A stretch of DNA of 64,000 nucleotides, taken from NCBI GenBank assembly GCA_016124575.1, contig WGNM01000018.1:1-64000 (forward strand), written 5' to 3'. Below are positions 43,357-51,746 of the stretch, piece after piece; the first letter of the stretch is position 1; every line of letters starts with the position of its first letter. The position numbers were made by a program, and so were the translations under genes. The notes below the pieces were generated by a model. The model was not told the origin of the DNA, ran no database searches, and saw only the letters and a list, made by a program, of their open reading frames with translations. Source of the stretch: Cryomorphaceae bacterium. GTDB taxonomy: Bacteria > Bacteroidota > Bacteroidia > Flavobacteriales_D > Sanyastnellaceae.

Positions 43357-44733
43357 ATGGTAGATCGTTTCGCAGATTTATTTCGCCGTCTTCTACCATC
43401 CCCATTCAGTATAGCGCTGCTGTTGACTATTTTGACGGCGGCGCTTTCTCTTTTTTTAGGTGATTATTCGGGTAATGGCGCAGAGCGATTTTCGAAGCTC
43501 GCTGCCGACTGGTACGATGGTATTTTTAAATCGTCGCTGCTTGTTTTTGCATTTCAGATGATGCTCATGTTGGTTCTCGGGCACATGCTGGCACTTGCAC
43601 CCTTTGTGAACCGTGCGCTGCGGAAAGTGAGCTCTAAAATTGCTACAAACACAACTGCTGCTGCAATGGGAGTGGGAGCGGTAACCATGTCTATTGGTTT
43701 TTTTAACTGGGGCTTCGGTCTCATTGCTGGTGCCATACTTGCTCGTATGGTTGGAGAGGCGGCTGCTGAGAAATCTATAGACATGAATTATCCACTTCTT
43801 GGTGCTGCGGGGTATACCGGGCTTTTGGTGTGGCATGGAGGGGTGAGTGGCTCATCGTTGATTAAGGCGGCTGAGAGCGGACATTTGCGAGAGTTATCGG
43901 CTTTGAATGGTGAGTCGTATCAGCTCGTTCCCAATTCGTTGGGATTGGCTGAGACGGTTTTTTCAACTTCAAACCTGATAGTCTCGGGAGTGATTTTTAT
44001 ATCGGTTTTGCTGACGTTGTTCATCGCAGCGCGATGGAGGCCAAAGGAGGGAAGTGTTTTTCGAAAAACGGCGATTGAACCTGAGCAAGTGAAGGATGCT
44101 GTTGGTGCGGAGCGGTTGGATGATTCATCGTTGTTCGGACGAGTCATTGGTGTTCTTATTCTCCTAGTATTGGTGGCACAAATCCCTATCTCATCGTTTT
44201 CTTCAATGACGTGGGTTACTCCCAATTTCATAAATGCATTTCTACTCGCCTTGGTTTTGATTTTGCATCCTTCGATTCGAAAAGTAATCGCTAACGGAGA
44301 GGAAGCTGTTGGTGGTGCATCAGGGATTTTACTTCAATTTCCCCTGTATTTTGGAATCATGGGGATCATGACTGGTTCGGGTCTTTTGTTGCTTTTTTCG
44401 AATCAATTGGTGTCTGTAAGCACACCTGAAACTTTTCCTTTTTTGACTTTTTTGTCGGCTGCAATTGTGAATGTGTTTATTCCTTCAGGGGGCGGACAAT
44501 GGGCGGTTCAAGGGCCCGTAGTTATTCAAGGTGCGTTAGATCATGGATTGCCTTTGTCGAAATGTATTTTAGCTTTTGCCTATGGCGATGAAGTAAGTAA
44601 TATGCTGCAGCCATTTTGGGCGTTACCCTTGTTGGGCATTACTCGGTTGAGCGCGAAAGCGATATTTCCCTATACCATGTTGCTTTTTGTAACAGGCATG
44701 GTCGTTTACGGGTTGTCGGTTCTATATTTTTAG
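43357..44733 (+). CDS. Short-chain fatty acid transporter, AtoE family
   Basis: 458 residues with about 12 hydrophobic segments. The typical AtoE start FADLFRRLLPSPFSIALLLT is present, as are SIGFFNWGFGLIAGAILAR and VFIPSGGGQWAVQGPV near residue 375. It imports butyrate or acetoacetate-like acids, which fits etfBA upstream. No ato degradation genes are adjacent. Confidence 0.9.
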   Translation: MVDRFADLFRRLLPSPFSIALLLTILTAALSLFLGDYSGNGAERFSKLAADWYDGIFKSSLLVFAFQMMLMLVLGHMLALAPFVNRALRKVSSKIATNTTAAAMGVGAVTMSIGFFNWGFGLIAGAILARMVGEAAAEKSIDMNYPLLGAAGYTGLLVWHGGVSGSSLIKAAESGHLRELSALNGESYQLVPNSLGLAETVFSTSNLIVSGVIFISVLLTLFIAARWRPKEGSVFRKTAIEPEQVKDAVGAERLDDSSLFGRVIGVLILLVLVAQIPISSFSSMTWVTPNFINAFLLALVLILHPSIRKVIANGEEAVGGASGILLQFPLYFGIMGIMTGSGLLLLFSNQLVSVSTPETFPFLTFLSAAIVNVFIPSGGGQWAVQGPVVIQGALDHGLPLSKCILAFAYGDEVSNMLQPFWALPLLGITRLSAKAIFPYTMLLFVTGMVVYGLSVLYF

Positions 44734-44770
44734 TCTCAACCGAATTTTAACGAATTCAAGATTGCATTGA

Positions 44771-44908
44771 AAGGTAGATTTTTGCCATTTACGTGGTGAA
44801 AAGAGCCAACTGCTCATTTCGCAATTTGAAAAGTTGGAAGTGGCTATAAATTCGTTGGAGCAAAGCTTTACTGCGAAGCAGACTGATTTATTAATGGTTA
44901 TCTGGTAG
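44771..44908 (+). pseudogene. Possible small coding remnant between AtoE and the LytTR gene
   Basis: A 45-codon open frame without ATG reads GEKSQLLISQFEKLEVAINS and ends at a TAG. It is amphipathic like a coiled coil. Adding one A to the AAAA run at 44798-44801 would join it to GTG GTG AAA just upstream, giving a protein of about 39 residues. A plus-strand terminator begins 3 bases after the stop. It may be a broken gene, a frameshifted small gene or chance. Confidence 0.3.
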
Positions 44909-44910
44909 TA

Positions 44911-44942
44911 AGCAGGGTCTTATTGATCCTGCTTATTTTTTT
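44911..44942 (+). terminator. Plus-strand terminator overlapping the 3' end of the LytTR gene
   Basis: AGCAGG (44911-44916) and CCTGCT (44928-44933) form a 6-bp stem followed by TATTTTTTTT. It would end transcription from AtoE or the small remnant and lies over the last codons of the converging gene. Confidence 0.65.
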
Positions 44943-45702
44943 TGTTGCTTTTTGCTGGAGATCCTGCCAATGCAGCGAGGAACTCATCTTTTCTTCTTCG
45001 CGCGATGTATATTTGAGTGCCATCTTCCATGAGGATGTACCCGCCGTCTTCTTTCATAAGGCTGATGACATAATTCAGATTTACAATATGCGATTGATGG
45101 GTTCTGAAGAAATGGGTTCTTGGCAATTGTTCTTCATATTCTTTCAATCCCTTCGAGGCCATCACACGGTTTCCATCCTTCATGTGGAAATTGGTGTAGT
45201 TGGAATCCGCTTCGAGGCGAACAATGTCTTGCAGTTTCAATACTACTTGTCCGTCGTAAGTGCTCACCGCAATTCTCCCTGCTGTTTTTACATTTTGTTG
45301 CACGCGCAATGCTTCGGCCGTAAGTCGACTAGAAATAATTTCATCGAATCGGGTTTGAGCGCGTAAAACAGCTCCCATCAGCTCTGCTGGATTGATGGGC
45401 TTTTGAAGGTAATCGATGGCGGAATGACGAATTGCTTGTATTGCAAAGTCATTGAAAGCTGTAGTGAATATCACCAATGGTATTGGAGCATCGATAGCGT
45501 TTAAGACATCAAATCCGGTCATTTCACCTAAACGAACATCAAGGAACACCAAATCAGGATTGGTGTAATTTATCATTTCAATGGCCTCGTTGCCGGTTGC
45601 AGTTTTACCGATTAATTCAATGTTCGGACAATAGATTCTCAAAAATCGGACAAGAACTTCGGTGGCAGCCGCCTCATCCTCAACTATAATGGCACGCATC
45701 AT
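44920..45702 (-). CDS. LytTR-family response regulator
   Basis: 260 residues. Receiver domain about 1-120 with acidic pocket EDE near 8-10, phospho-acceptor Asp55 in FLDVRLGEMTGFD, the TTAF switch and K of LQKPI. A LytTR DNA-binding domain follows, about 150-245 (DIVRLEADSNYTNFHMKDG, FFRTHQSHIVNLNYV). It is paired in an ATGA overlap with the kinase-like gene just upstream. ATGs at 45702 and 45699 are both possible. Targets unknown. Confidence 0.94.
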   Translation of the reverse strand: MMRAIIVEDEAAATEVLVRFLRIYCPNIELIGKTATGNEAIEMINYTNPDLVFLDVRLGEMTGFDVLNAIDAPIPLVIFTTAFNDFAIQAIRHSAIDYLQKPINPAELMGAVLRAQTRFDEIISSRLTAEALRVQQNVKTAGRIAVSTYDGQVVLKLQDIVRLEADSNYTNFHMKDGNRVMASKGLKEYEEQLPRTHFFRTHQSHIVNLNYVISLMKEDGGYILMEDGTQIYIARRRKDEFLAALAGSPAKSNKKNKQDQ

Positions 45703-46523
45703 AAAAAGATAGATTCATGTATTTGGATATCGTCGTTGAAATAGCGTTTTAAGGTGCTCATTTCAAATCGCAATTCTGTTTTATTTCCTTGCATATTGTT
45801 CGTTGAATCTCTATCAGAAATCACAGAGCACACAATTCCGAACTTGTTGAGCAGTTTTATGCGGTCTTTGATGACATCAATTGAGTTGAATGAATGTGCA
45901 ACGTTTTCATGATTATCGGAAAACGTATGGGAGTCTTGAATAACAATGATCAAGTCTTTGTTGTCTGTTTTTACGAGTACTGTAATCTTTAAATACTCCA
46001 ATCCTTTCGAAAAACCCAATAAAACAGATCGTTCAACGAAGGGTTGAACCATCAATGACGGTATTCGAATCGTATTCGCATCGAGATTGTCGGACGTCTT
46101 AATTTCAAAATCTAGTCCCTTAGGAAAACGAATTTTTTCTAAGTTTAAATAACAACTGATTTGATCAATTTCTTCCTCCAGAGCAATCAGTTGTCGCTTT
46201 GAATTATTCAAGGTTCTTCGCATAAACCGACTGAACTTCGTGAGGTTTTCCATGGCAACTGCTGTGTCTCCAATTGCGAGGTCGTTTTGCAAGCGTACCA
46301 TTGAATTAAAAACAAAATGTGAGTTTAGTTGATTTAGAACAGATGCTTTTTCTAACAGCGTTGTTTTTGAAATCCGATACAGTTTTCTATTCGCTTTCTT
46401 TAGCCGATTTATTTCAAGCAAAAAATATAGTGCGATCGCGAATGAAATGATGCAGATGCCGCATATTTCAAGCGCATACACACCAATAAAGGTCAGACTG
46501 TCTTTAGGCGTAAAAGGGTTCAA
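45699..46523 (-). CDS. LytS-like sensor histidine kinase with degenerate ATP site
   Basis: 274 residues starting at TTG (46523); no ATG exists upstream in frame, and the next Met is inside the kinase core. One membrane helix (GVYALEICGICIISFAIALYFLL, 14-36) is followed by a short coiled coil, a His_kinase box (LNQLNSHFVFNSMV, His near 68) and an HATPase-like C-terminus. The N-box reads VQPFVERSVLLGF, with Arg where the family has the ATP/Mg-binding Asn, and no DxGxG or GIGLxN loops can be recognised. It may be an ATP-poor or scaffold kinase for the LytTR partner. Confidence 0.82.
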   Translation of the reverse strand: MNPFTPKDSLTFIGVYALEICGICIISFAIALYFLLEINRLKKANRKLYRISKTTLLEKASVLNQLNSHFVFNSMVRLQNDLAIGDTAVAMENLTKFSRFMRRTLNNSKRQLIALEEEIDQISCYLNLEKIRFPKGLDFEIKTSDNLDANTIRIPSLMVQPFVERSVLLGFSKGLEYLKITVLVKTDNKDLIIVIQDSHTFSDNHENVAHSFNSIDVIKDRIKLLNKFGIVCSVISDRDSTNNMQGNKTELRFEMSTLKRYFNDDIQIHESIFL

Positions 46524-46753
46524 ATCTGGTTAGTTTTTGCTTCGGGCAAATTGAAAAAGTTCGCAATTTACTGTTGTTTACGGACTTATCTAAAATTCGT
46601 CTCAGCTTAATACAGCGAATATAATAAATCATTTAGGAGTATAAATTATAAACTAAATAAAAAGAACATATTATTATATATGCAAATTCTCATTCGCCTA
46701 TTCAGCGGTTTTATTAAAGTGCCCGCCTGCATTTCTACTCAGCTTTCCTGTTG

Positions 46754-46761
46754 TATCTTTG
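46754..46761 (+). promoter_or_regulatory. Promoter of the M16 protease gene, 7 bases from its ATG
   Basis: TATCTTTG is an exact TAnnTTTG match; only GCACTT-type sequence separates it from the ATG at 46769. The rest of the 245-base gap (46524-46768) is AT-rich with no other recognisable signal. Confidence 0.55.
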
Positions 46762-46768
46762 CGCACTT

Positions 46769-47998
46769 ATGGATTTTTGCACATTTGAGCTTTCGAACGG
46801 AATACGTGTAATTCACCTGCAAACAGCGAGTGTAGTGAGTCATTGCGGCTTGATAATTAATGCAGGTTCGCGAGATGAATTGGAGCACCAGCAAGGACTA
46901 GCGCATTTTATAGAACACAGTATTTTTAAAGGGACAACGAAGCGCAAAACGTTTCACATATTGTCGAGATTAGACAGTGTTGGAGCTGAGATCAATGCTT
47001 ACACGACAAAGGAAGAAACATGGGTTTATGGTTCTTTTATGGAAAAGCATTTGGCGAGGGCTGTTGAGTTAATTGGAGATATCTGCTTCAATTCCATTTT
47101 TCCGGAAAAAGAGATCAATAAAGAGAAAGACGTTATTATTGATGAGATCAACTCATACCTCGATTCACCAAGTGAGATGATTTTCGATGAGTTTGAAGAG
47201 TTGGTTTATGCCAATCACCCTCTGGGAAGAAATATTTTAGGAACTGAAGAAAGTGTTCGCAGTTTCACGCGCGACGATATTTTTGAAATGACTTCTCGCC
47301 GATACCGTGTCGATCAAATGGTTTTTAGTTCAGTTGGCCCAACAAGTCCGGATAAGGTGTGTAAGATTTGTGAGAAGTATCTGGGTAGCTTTAAAACTGA
47401 AAAAAGCACGGATGTAAGAAAACCATTTACAGGCTACACTCCAACCAACACCGTTGAAGATAAAGACGCTTTTCAGATGCATTATTTGATAGGCAATGAG
47501 GCGTATCATGCCGGACATCCGAAGAAAACGGGATTGATTTTGCTCAATAACTTGTTGGGAGGGCCGGCAATGAATAGCACGCTAAATCTTCAGATTAGGG
47601 AGAAGCATGGAATGGCTTATAACATTGAATCGAGCTATCAAAGCTATTCGGATACAGGGCTTTTCCAAATTTACCTCGGAACCGATGAACGTTTTTTCGC
47701 TAAGGCAGAACGTTTGGTGATGCAAGAACTGAAGAAATTGAGAGAAAAAGCTCTGGGTATTTCTCAACTGCACATGGCCAAACAGCAGTTGATCGGACAA
47801 ATTGCCTTGAGCCAAGAGAGTGGTTCGGGAACAATGTTGGCATTGGGAAAAAGTTATCTGCTTTATGACCGTGTTGACTCTTTGGAAGAAGTTTACAAAA
47901 GCATTGAGGCATTGACTTCGAGTGAGCTCTTGGAAATAGCCAATGAGATTTTTGACACCTCACGCTTTAGCTCTCTGATTTATCGCAAAGGGGGTTAA
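46769..47998 (+). CDS. M16-family zinc protease
   Basis: 409 residues from the ATG at 46769; upstream codons in the open frame lie within the promoter. The inverted zinc motif HFIEH is at residues 46-50, with the third ligand Glu in the KDVIIDEINSY helix, so it should be active. Substrate-binding REKHGMAYNIES near 280 is in the second half. It is about the size of the single-chain PqqL/YmxG-like peptidases of Bacteroidota. No signal peptide is visible, so it is probably cytoplasmic. It overlaps the converging gene by 4 bases. Confidence 0.93.
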   Translation: MDFCTFELSNGIRVIHLQTASVVSHCGLIINAGSRDELEHQQGLAHFIEHSIFKGTTKRKTFHILSRLDSVGAEINAYTTKEETWVYGSFMEKHLARAVELIGDICFNSIFPEKEINKEKDVIIDEINSYLDSPSEMIFDEFEELVYANHPLGRNILGTEESVRSFTRDDIFEMTSRRYRVDQMVFSSVGPTSPDKVCKICEKYLGSFKTEKSTDVRKPFTGYTPTNTVEDKDAFQMHYLIGNEAYHAGHPKKTGLILLNNLLGGPAMNSTLNLQIREKHGMAYNIESSYQSYSDTGLFQIYLGTDERFFAKAERLVMQELKKLREKALGISQLHMAKQQLIGQIALSQESGSGTMLALGKSYLLYDRVDSLEEVYKSIEALTSSELLEIANEIFDTSRFSSLIYRKGG

Positions 47999-48414
47999 TT
48001 GCTCGAGATGCCGTGAACATCATTGTTCTTCGCTTCAATTTCGTTTTTGATTACTCTTATTTTACTGGCAATAATAAACCATTCTTTTTCGGGAAGCTTT
48101 CCCAATGTGGCCATGGCTACATCATCATTGTCTGCCGCCAATGCCATTGTATGCAGTAAATCGTATTTGTTGAGTTTAAGCCATTGGAGGGCCACAGAAT
48201 TTCCTTCTGCGCCATTGATTAGTGCGAGTAGTTCGGGGAATTTATTATCGAGTAACCATTTTCGCGCTTCATCGTTGTTTCTTACAGCAAAGGCGAACAG
48301 CCCGAGTTCTGGGTAGCCGTTTTTAATCAACCAATCTCGAATTTCACCATTGCCACTGATGGCTTCTCCCCATGCGATGATGATCTTTACTGGATATGCT
48401 AAAACATTTGCCAT
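47995..48414 (-). CDS. Conserved Bacteroidota protein of unknown function (139 residues)
   Basis: Starts MANVLAYPVKIIIAWGEAIS and contains two to three helical repeats of the form W-L-x-x-N-x-x-P-E-L (IRDWLIKNGYPELGLFAFAV, ARKWLLDNKFPELLALINGA, ALQWLKLNKYDLLHTMALAA), each about 33 residues, like ankyrin-type or HEAT-like units. No catalytic motif. The start shares one base with the stop of the MOSC gene (TAATG), so the two are coupled. I have seen this kind of sequence in other Flavobacteriia but know no function for it. Confidence 0.8.
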   Translation of the reverse strand: MANVLAYPVKIIIAWGEAISGNGEIRDWLIKNGYPELGLFAFAVRNNDEARKWLLDNKFPELLALINGAEGNSVALQWLKLNKYDLLHTMALAADNDDVAMATLGKLPEKEWFIIASKIRVIKNEIEAKNNDVHGISSN

Positions 48415-49016
48415 TACTTAAACCAACGATTTGTAATTGATTCAGGCCATTGCTGAGGAATGTACACCTCAACAAGGTCTCCTGGCTGAATTTTTCCGCC
48501 ATTTTCTACCCATCCAACCAAGCCGCGCAGTCCAACGGCTGCTTTCTGAAATCCTGTCCCTTTTATTTCAATGCCCCGCGAAAGCATGGCTTCTTGCGGA
48601 TGCTTGCAAGGGAAGTTCTCTTCATATACCACAAGAGTTACCTGGTAACTACCTTCTCCAATGCGCAAGCGGCTCAGCGGCGGAAGTTGGGTTAGAAAAG
48701 GAATGCCTTCTATTAAAATATTGGCTCCCAAATGCTCGGGAGACACCTTTTCAATTTGCATTTTCTTGGCAACCTGCTCCATCTCTTCAACAGAAACGGC
48801 TGACCATTGACGGTGATTTTTAATCGGGAAGCCTTTCTTATACAGCTCGGTCTCCCGCACACCGGAGTTTTTATGAAAACCAGCATGCCTTTCACCCGGA
48901 ATTCCTGCCAAGGTGAAGGTGAGCTTTTTTACAGCGCTGGTGACAAATTCGCGGTTGTCGGTGGTTCGCAATGTGTCGACGACCCTACCAGTAAATGGGA
49001 TTTTGTTGAATTTCAT
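48414..49016 (-). CDS. MOSC-domain protein
   Basis: 200 residues. GIPGERHAGFH near residue 38, VSVEEMEQVAKKM, PEHLGANILIEG near 95 and LRGLVGWVENGGKIQPGDLVEV are typical of stand-alone MOSC proteins (YiiM-like), with a Cys in NFPCKHPQE near 137 at the conserved position. Such proteins may bind molybdenum cofactor or carry sulfur; activity is not proven. Coupled through TAATG to the following gene. Confidence 0.88.
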   Translation of the reverse strand: MKFNKIPFTGRVVDTLRTTDNREFVTSAVKKLTFTLAGIPGERHAGFHKNSGVRETELYKKGFPIKNHRQWSAVSVEEMEQVAKKMQIEKVSPEHLGANILIEGIPFLTQLPPLSRLRIGEGSYQVTLVVYEENFPCKHPQEAMLSRGIEIKGTGFQKAAVGLRGLVGWVENGGKIQPGDLVEVYIPQQWPESITNRWFK

Positions 49017-49041
49017 AACGGTTCAACAAAGATGACAATCC

Positions 49042-50820
49042 TTATTCATGCTCATGAAAAAATCGGAGTGTTTTTTTATACCGATTTGTTGAAAAATGGA
49101 CAAGGTATACACCAGTTTGCAATGCTGATAGGTCGATGCTGCGAAAGCCAGGTACATAAATTTCACGAATAAGTTGTCCGTTTAACGCATACAGCCTCAA
49201 AGTACCTGCCTCTGAAACTTGTAACTCCTTTCCACTGTATATCAGTTCTATATTTCCTTCTGAATCCTCAATAGATGACTCACAATCCAATATGGTGATG
49301 GCTGTTTCGGCCATCAGCAGACAACCACTGGCATCGTAACCGGAGAAAGAAACTATGTATTGTCCGGGTGCGTCGAAAGCATGCAGCGTTAGGATATTGT
49401 TCGCTTGTCCGTTGTCGCCAAAATCCCAACTGGGCAGCGTTACAAAGGGCTGCGGGAAAAGTGTGAATTGTATGGGTGTACCGATACACAAGGGTGCGTC
49501 AGGAACCACCGTAGCTGAAACAATATTCACGTCGGCATTCGGAGTTAAGACGTTAAATGGTAAACAGTATGTAACAGCATCATAAGGGTCGAACGATGCG
49601 AATTCAGCCCAAACACCACGCGGACAAGAATAGGAGTGTACACCGGCGTCGAAGGTCAGTCGAGCGACTTTTAGATTCGGATTTCCGCTGAATGTTTGGA
49701 ATTGGCTGAGTATCTGTTCGCCATCAAATATGAGAGTTGATTCGTCGCCATTGTCAACGACAAAAGTGACGTAGTGATTGTTTTGTAAAAAGTTCGTGGT
49801 TGAGAAATTACCCCGTGTGCTCCTGAGATTAAGCGGGTGAAGGACTGCGAACGACGGTCCACTAAGTAGCGGATTGCAATCCGAACCCTTGTTGAAGTGT
49901 CCGACCGTTACTGGTTTCGTACTCTTCAAAATGGCTTCATCAGCCAAGTCGATCTCAACCGTTTCTCCGGTGTTTAAGGTTGCCACAAGGTCACAATTCA
50001 CAAATACTTTCGTATCCTCGCTGCCAGCGAGCACTTTAAAGACGTTTGGACCTTGAGCAAGATACGGAACAAGAGCAAATTGTTTTCCCCAATGAGATTC
50101 CGGAAGGTTTTGATTGTACAGGTGGCTATTGTCTGTTTGGCAGCCGATGCTTCCTTCTCGTGCGCCAGCAAAAACAGCAATAGGTTCGCCATTGATGCTG
50201 GTGACCGTTGTATTCGTCAAGTCGTTTTGCGCTTGAATTTGATAGAGCTGTCCGGCATTTAAGGTCACCGTAAACGGCGTTCCTGCTCCGAAAAGTTCAG
50301 ACGTGATGGTGGCGGGTACAATTTCAATCACCGTGTTATCGGCAGTAGCAACTATTACCACTTCAGAAGGTCCGGTCAGATTGAGGTCTTCTGCGGCTAG
50401 CACCCTGTAAAAGCTCCCGAGTTCATCTTCTGGCAGAATACGAGATCCCGCAGAGAAAAAATTCCGATAGTGCACCGCTTGTAGGTCAACAGGGGCGGTA
50501 GTTTCGACTAAAATGCCCTTGCCGACAGCCGTTTGATTTATTTCAGCATACCAAATGGCTTCAGGCATAGTGACTTCTCCGCCACCGGCGGGGATGTTGA
50601 AGGGGATGGTAAGTCCGGTAGCTGGAACTATGATATTACCGCTTGTAGCATTTGGGCATGATACACGAATAGCAAAAGTAGGAGGGCCATTGAAAGCGAG
50701 CGTAAGGTTCTCCATGAAGCCAATCCAAAACCGCGTGCCCGACGATTGGAGTTGTGCCGAAGAAACCAGAGAACCACAGCAAAACAGCAAAGTAGGGATG
50801 AGTGAATAGAAGCGCATCAT
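49042..50820 (-). CDS. Secreted IgGFc-binding-domain protein with PKD domain and T9SS type A sorting signal
   Basis: 592 residues starting at one of two adjacent ATGs (50820 or 50817); signal peptide MRFYSLIPTLLFCCGSLVSSAQ. Residues about 50-400 match the bacterial IgGFc-binding N-terminal domain (HYRNFFSAGSRILPEDELG, GHFNKGSDCNPLLSGPSF). About 435-520 is a PKD domain (LPSWDFGDNGQAN, PGQYIVSFSGYDASGC). The last 75 residues are a T9SS type A sorting domain (TLRLYALNGQLIREI, LQTGVYLVHF). It should be displayed on the cell surface, where such domains often mediate adhesion. Confidence 0.9.
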   Translation of the reverse strand: MMRFYSLIPTLLFCCGSLVSSAQLQSSGTRFWIGFMENLTLAFNGPPTFAIRVSCPNATSGNIIVPATGLTIPFNIPAGGGEVTMPEAIWYAEINQTAVGKGILVETTAPVDLQAVHYRNFFSAGSRILPEDELGSFYRVLAAEDLNLTGPSEVVIVATADNTVIEIVPATITSELFGAGTPFTVTLNAGQLYQIQAQNDLTNTTVTSINGEPIAVFAGAREGSIGCQTDNSHLYNQNLPESHWGKQFALVPYLAQGPNVFKVLAGSEDTKVFVNCDLVATLNTGETVEIDLADEAILKSTKPVTVGHFNKGSDCNPLLSGPSFAVLHPLNLRSTRGNFSTTNFLQNNHYVTFVVDNGDESTLIFDGEQILSQFQTFSGNPNLKVARLTFDAGVHSYSCPRGVWAEFASFDPYDAVTYCLPFNVLTPNADVNIVSATVVPDAPLCIGTPIQFTLFPQPFVTLPSWDFGDNGQANNILTLHAFDAPGQYIVSFSGYDASGCLLMAETAITILDCESSIEDSEGNIELIYSGKELQVSEAGTLRLYALNGQLIREIYVPGFRSIDLSALQTGVYLVHFSTNRYKKTLRFFHEHE

Positions 50821-50969
50821 AAAACCATTTATATGTAGGGAAGATAACACGTTGCTTATTATTTAAGTTGCAATTTTTCGGAAATAGGAGGAATGCTAAA
50901 AAAATACAGATATTCGCGTGACCAAATGAATTTATTTTCGTCATAATCAGACCCTAACCGCAATTAGCC

Positions 50970-51542
50970 TTGTTCAAACGCAAGAAAAAGGACTTAACCG
51001 ACGAAGAGATTGTCAAAAGCATTGTTGATCAAAAGAATCACGATGACTTTGGGCTGCTGTATGATCGGTATTCGGAGAAGGTTTATCACAAGTGCATCAG
51101 TTTTGTGAAAGACTTGGATCTAGCGCAAGATTTGGCGCACGACGTATTTCTGAAGACATTCCTTAATCTTTCGCGATTCAATCACCAGTCGAAATTTTCG
51201 ACGTGGTTGTATGCATTGACATATAATTTTTGCATTGATTACATTCGGAAGAATAGCAAAGTTCGCTTTGAAGAAGATGATGAATTGGTTAACATACCAC
51301 AAAATGAAGATGACATAAATGAGAAGGAGCTTTTACAACTGCGATCTGAGCGATTAGCAGCGGTGCTTGAACTTGTCCCTCCGGGCGATAAGGCGATTTT
51401 GCTTATGAAGTATCAAGACGATATGAGCATAAGTGATATTCAAGCAGCGATGGAGTTAGCTGAGAGCGCGGTTAAAATGCGCGTTGCGCGAGCAAGGGCA
51501 AAAGCATTGGAAGTTTATCGTAAAACCTACAACGATGAATGA
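50970..51542 (+). CDS. ECF-type sigma-70 family RNA polymerase sigma factor
   Basis: 190 residues. Region 2 covers DFGLLYDRYSEKVYH to DYIRKNSK, with DLAQDLAHDVFLKTF the core-binding helix. Region 4 near the end has MSISDIQAAMELAESAVKMRVARARAK, a helix-turn-helix. The start is TTG at 50970 (MFKRKKKDL): an in-frame stop lies five codons upstream and no ATG is available before region 2. The next gene overlaps its end; no classical transmembrane anti-sigma gene follows, unless the 68-residue protein fills that role. Confidence 0.92.
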   Translation: MFKRKKKDLTDEEIVKSIVDQKNHDDFGLLYDRYSEKVYHKCISFVKDLDLAQDLAHDVFLKTFLNLSRFNHQSKFSTWLYALTYNFCIDYIRKNSKVRFEEDDELVNIPQNEDDINEKELLQLRSERLAAVLELVPPGDKAILLMKYQDDMSISDIQAAMELAESAVKMRVARARAKALEVYRKTYNDE

Positions 51543-51741
51543 GAATCCGTTTAAAATAATCGAACCAAGGGAACAAGTTCCTGAGAATATGCGCAAAGAC
51601 GTCATGGGCAGCGTAAAGCTGGCTGTGCTCGTGCTTCGTTTTGTGCAATTGTTCGTAGGCGATTATTCTTCGGTCATTCTCGAAAAGTTCTCAAGGTCAT
51701 CGAAAAACAAGAAAGATAAATCTGAAGATCAGAATAGCTAG
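51535..51741 (+). CDS. Small protein (68 residues) coupled to the sigma factor gene
   Basis: ATG at 51535 lies inside the last codons of the sigma factor gene (8-base overlap), and the stop is 5 bases before the MscS-like gene. Sequence: an N-terminal PREQVPENMRKDV segment, a hydrophobic stretch VKLAVLVLRFVQLFVGDYSS that could be a membrane-associated helix, and a very basic/acidic tail rich in K, D and S. Position suggests a cofactor or anti-sigma-like partner, but no ZAS or other anti-sigma motif is visible. Confidence 0.7.
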   Translation: MNENPFKIIEPREQVPENMRKDVMGSVKLAVLVLRFVQLFVGDYSSVILEKFSRSSKNKKDKSEDQNS

Positions 51742-51746
51742 AAATT

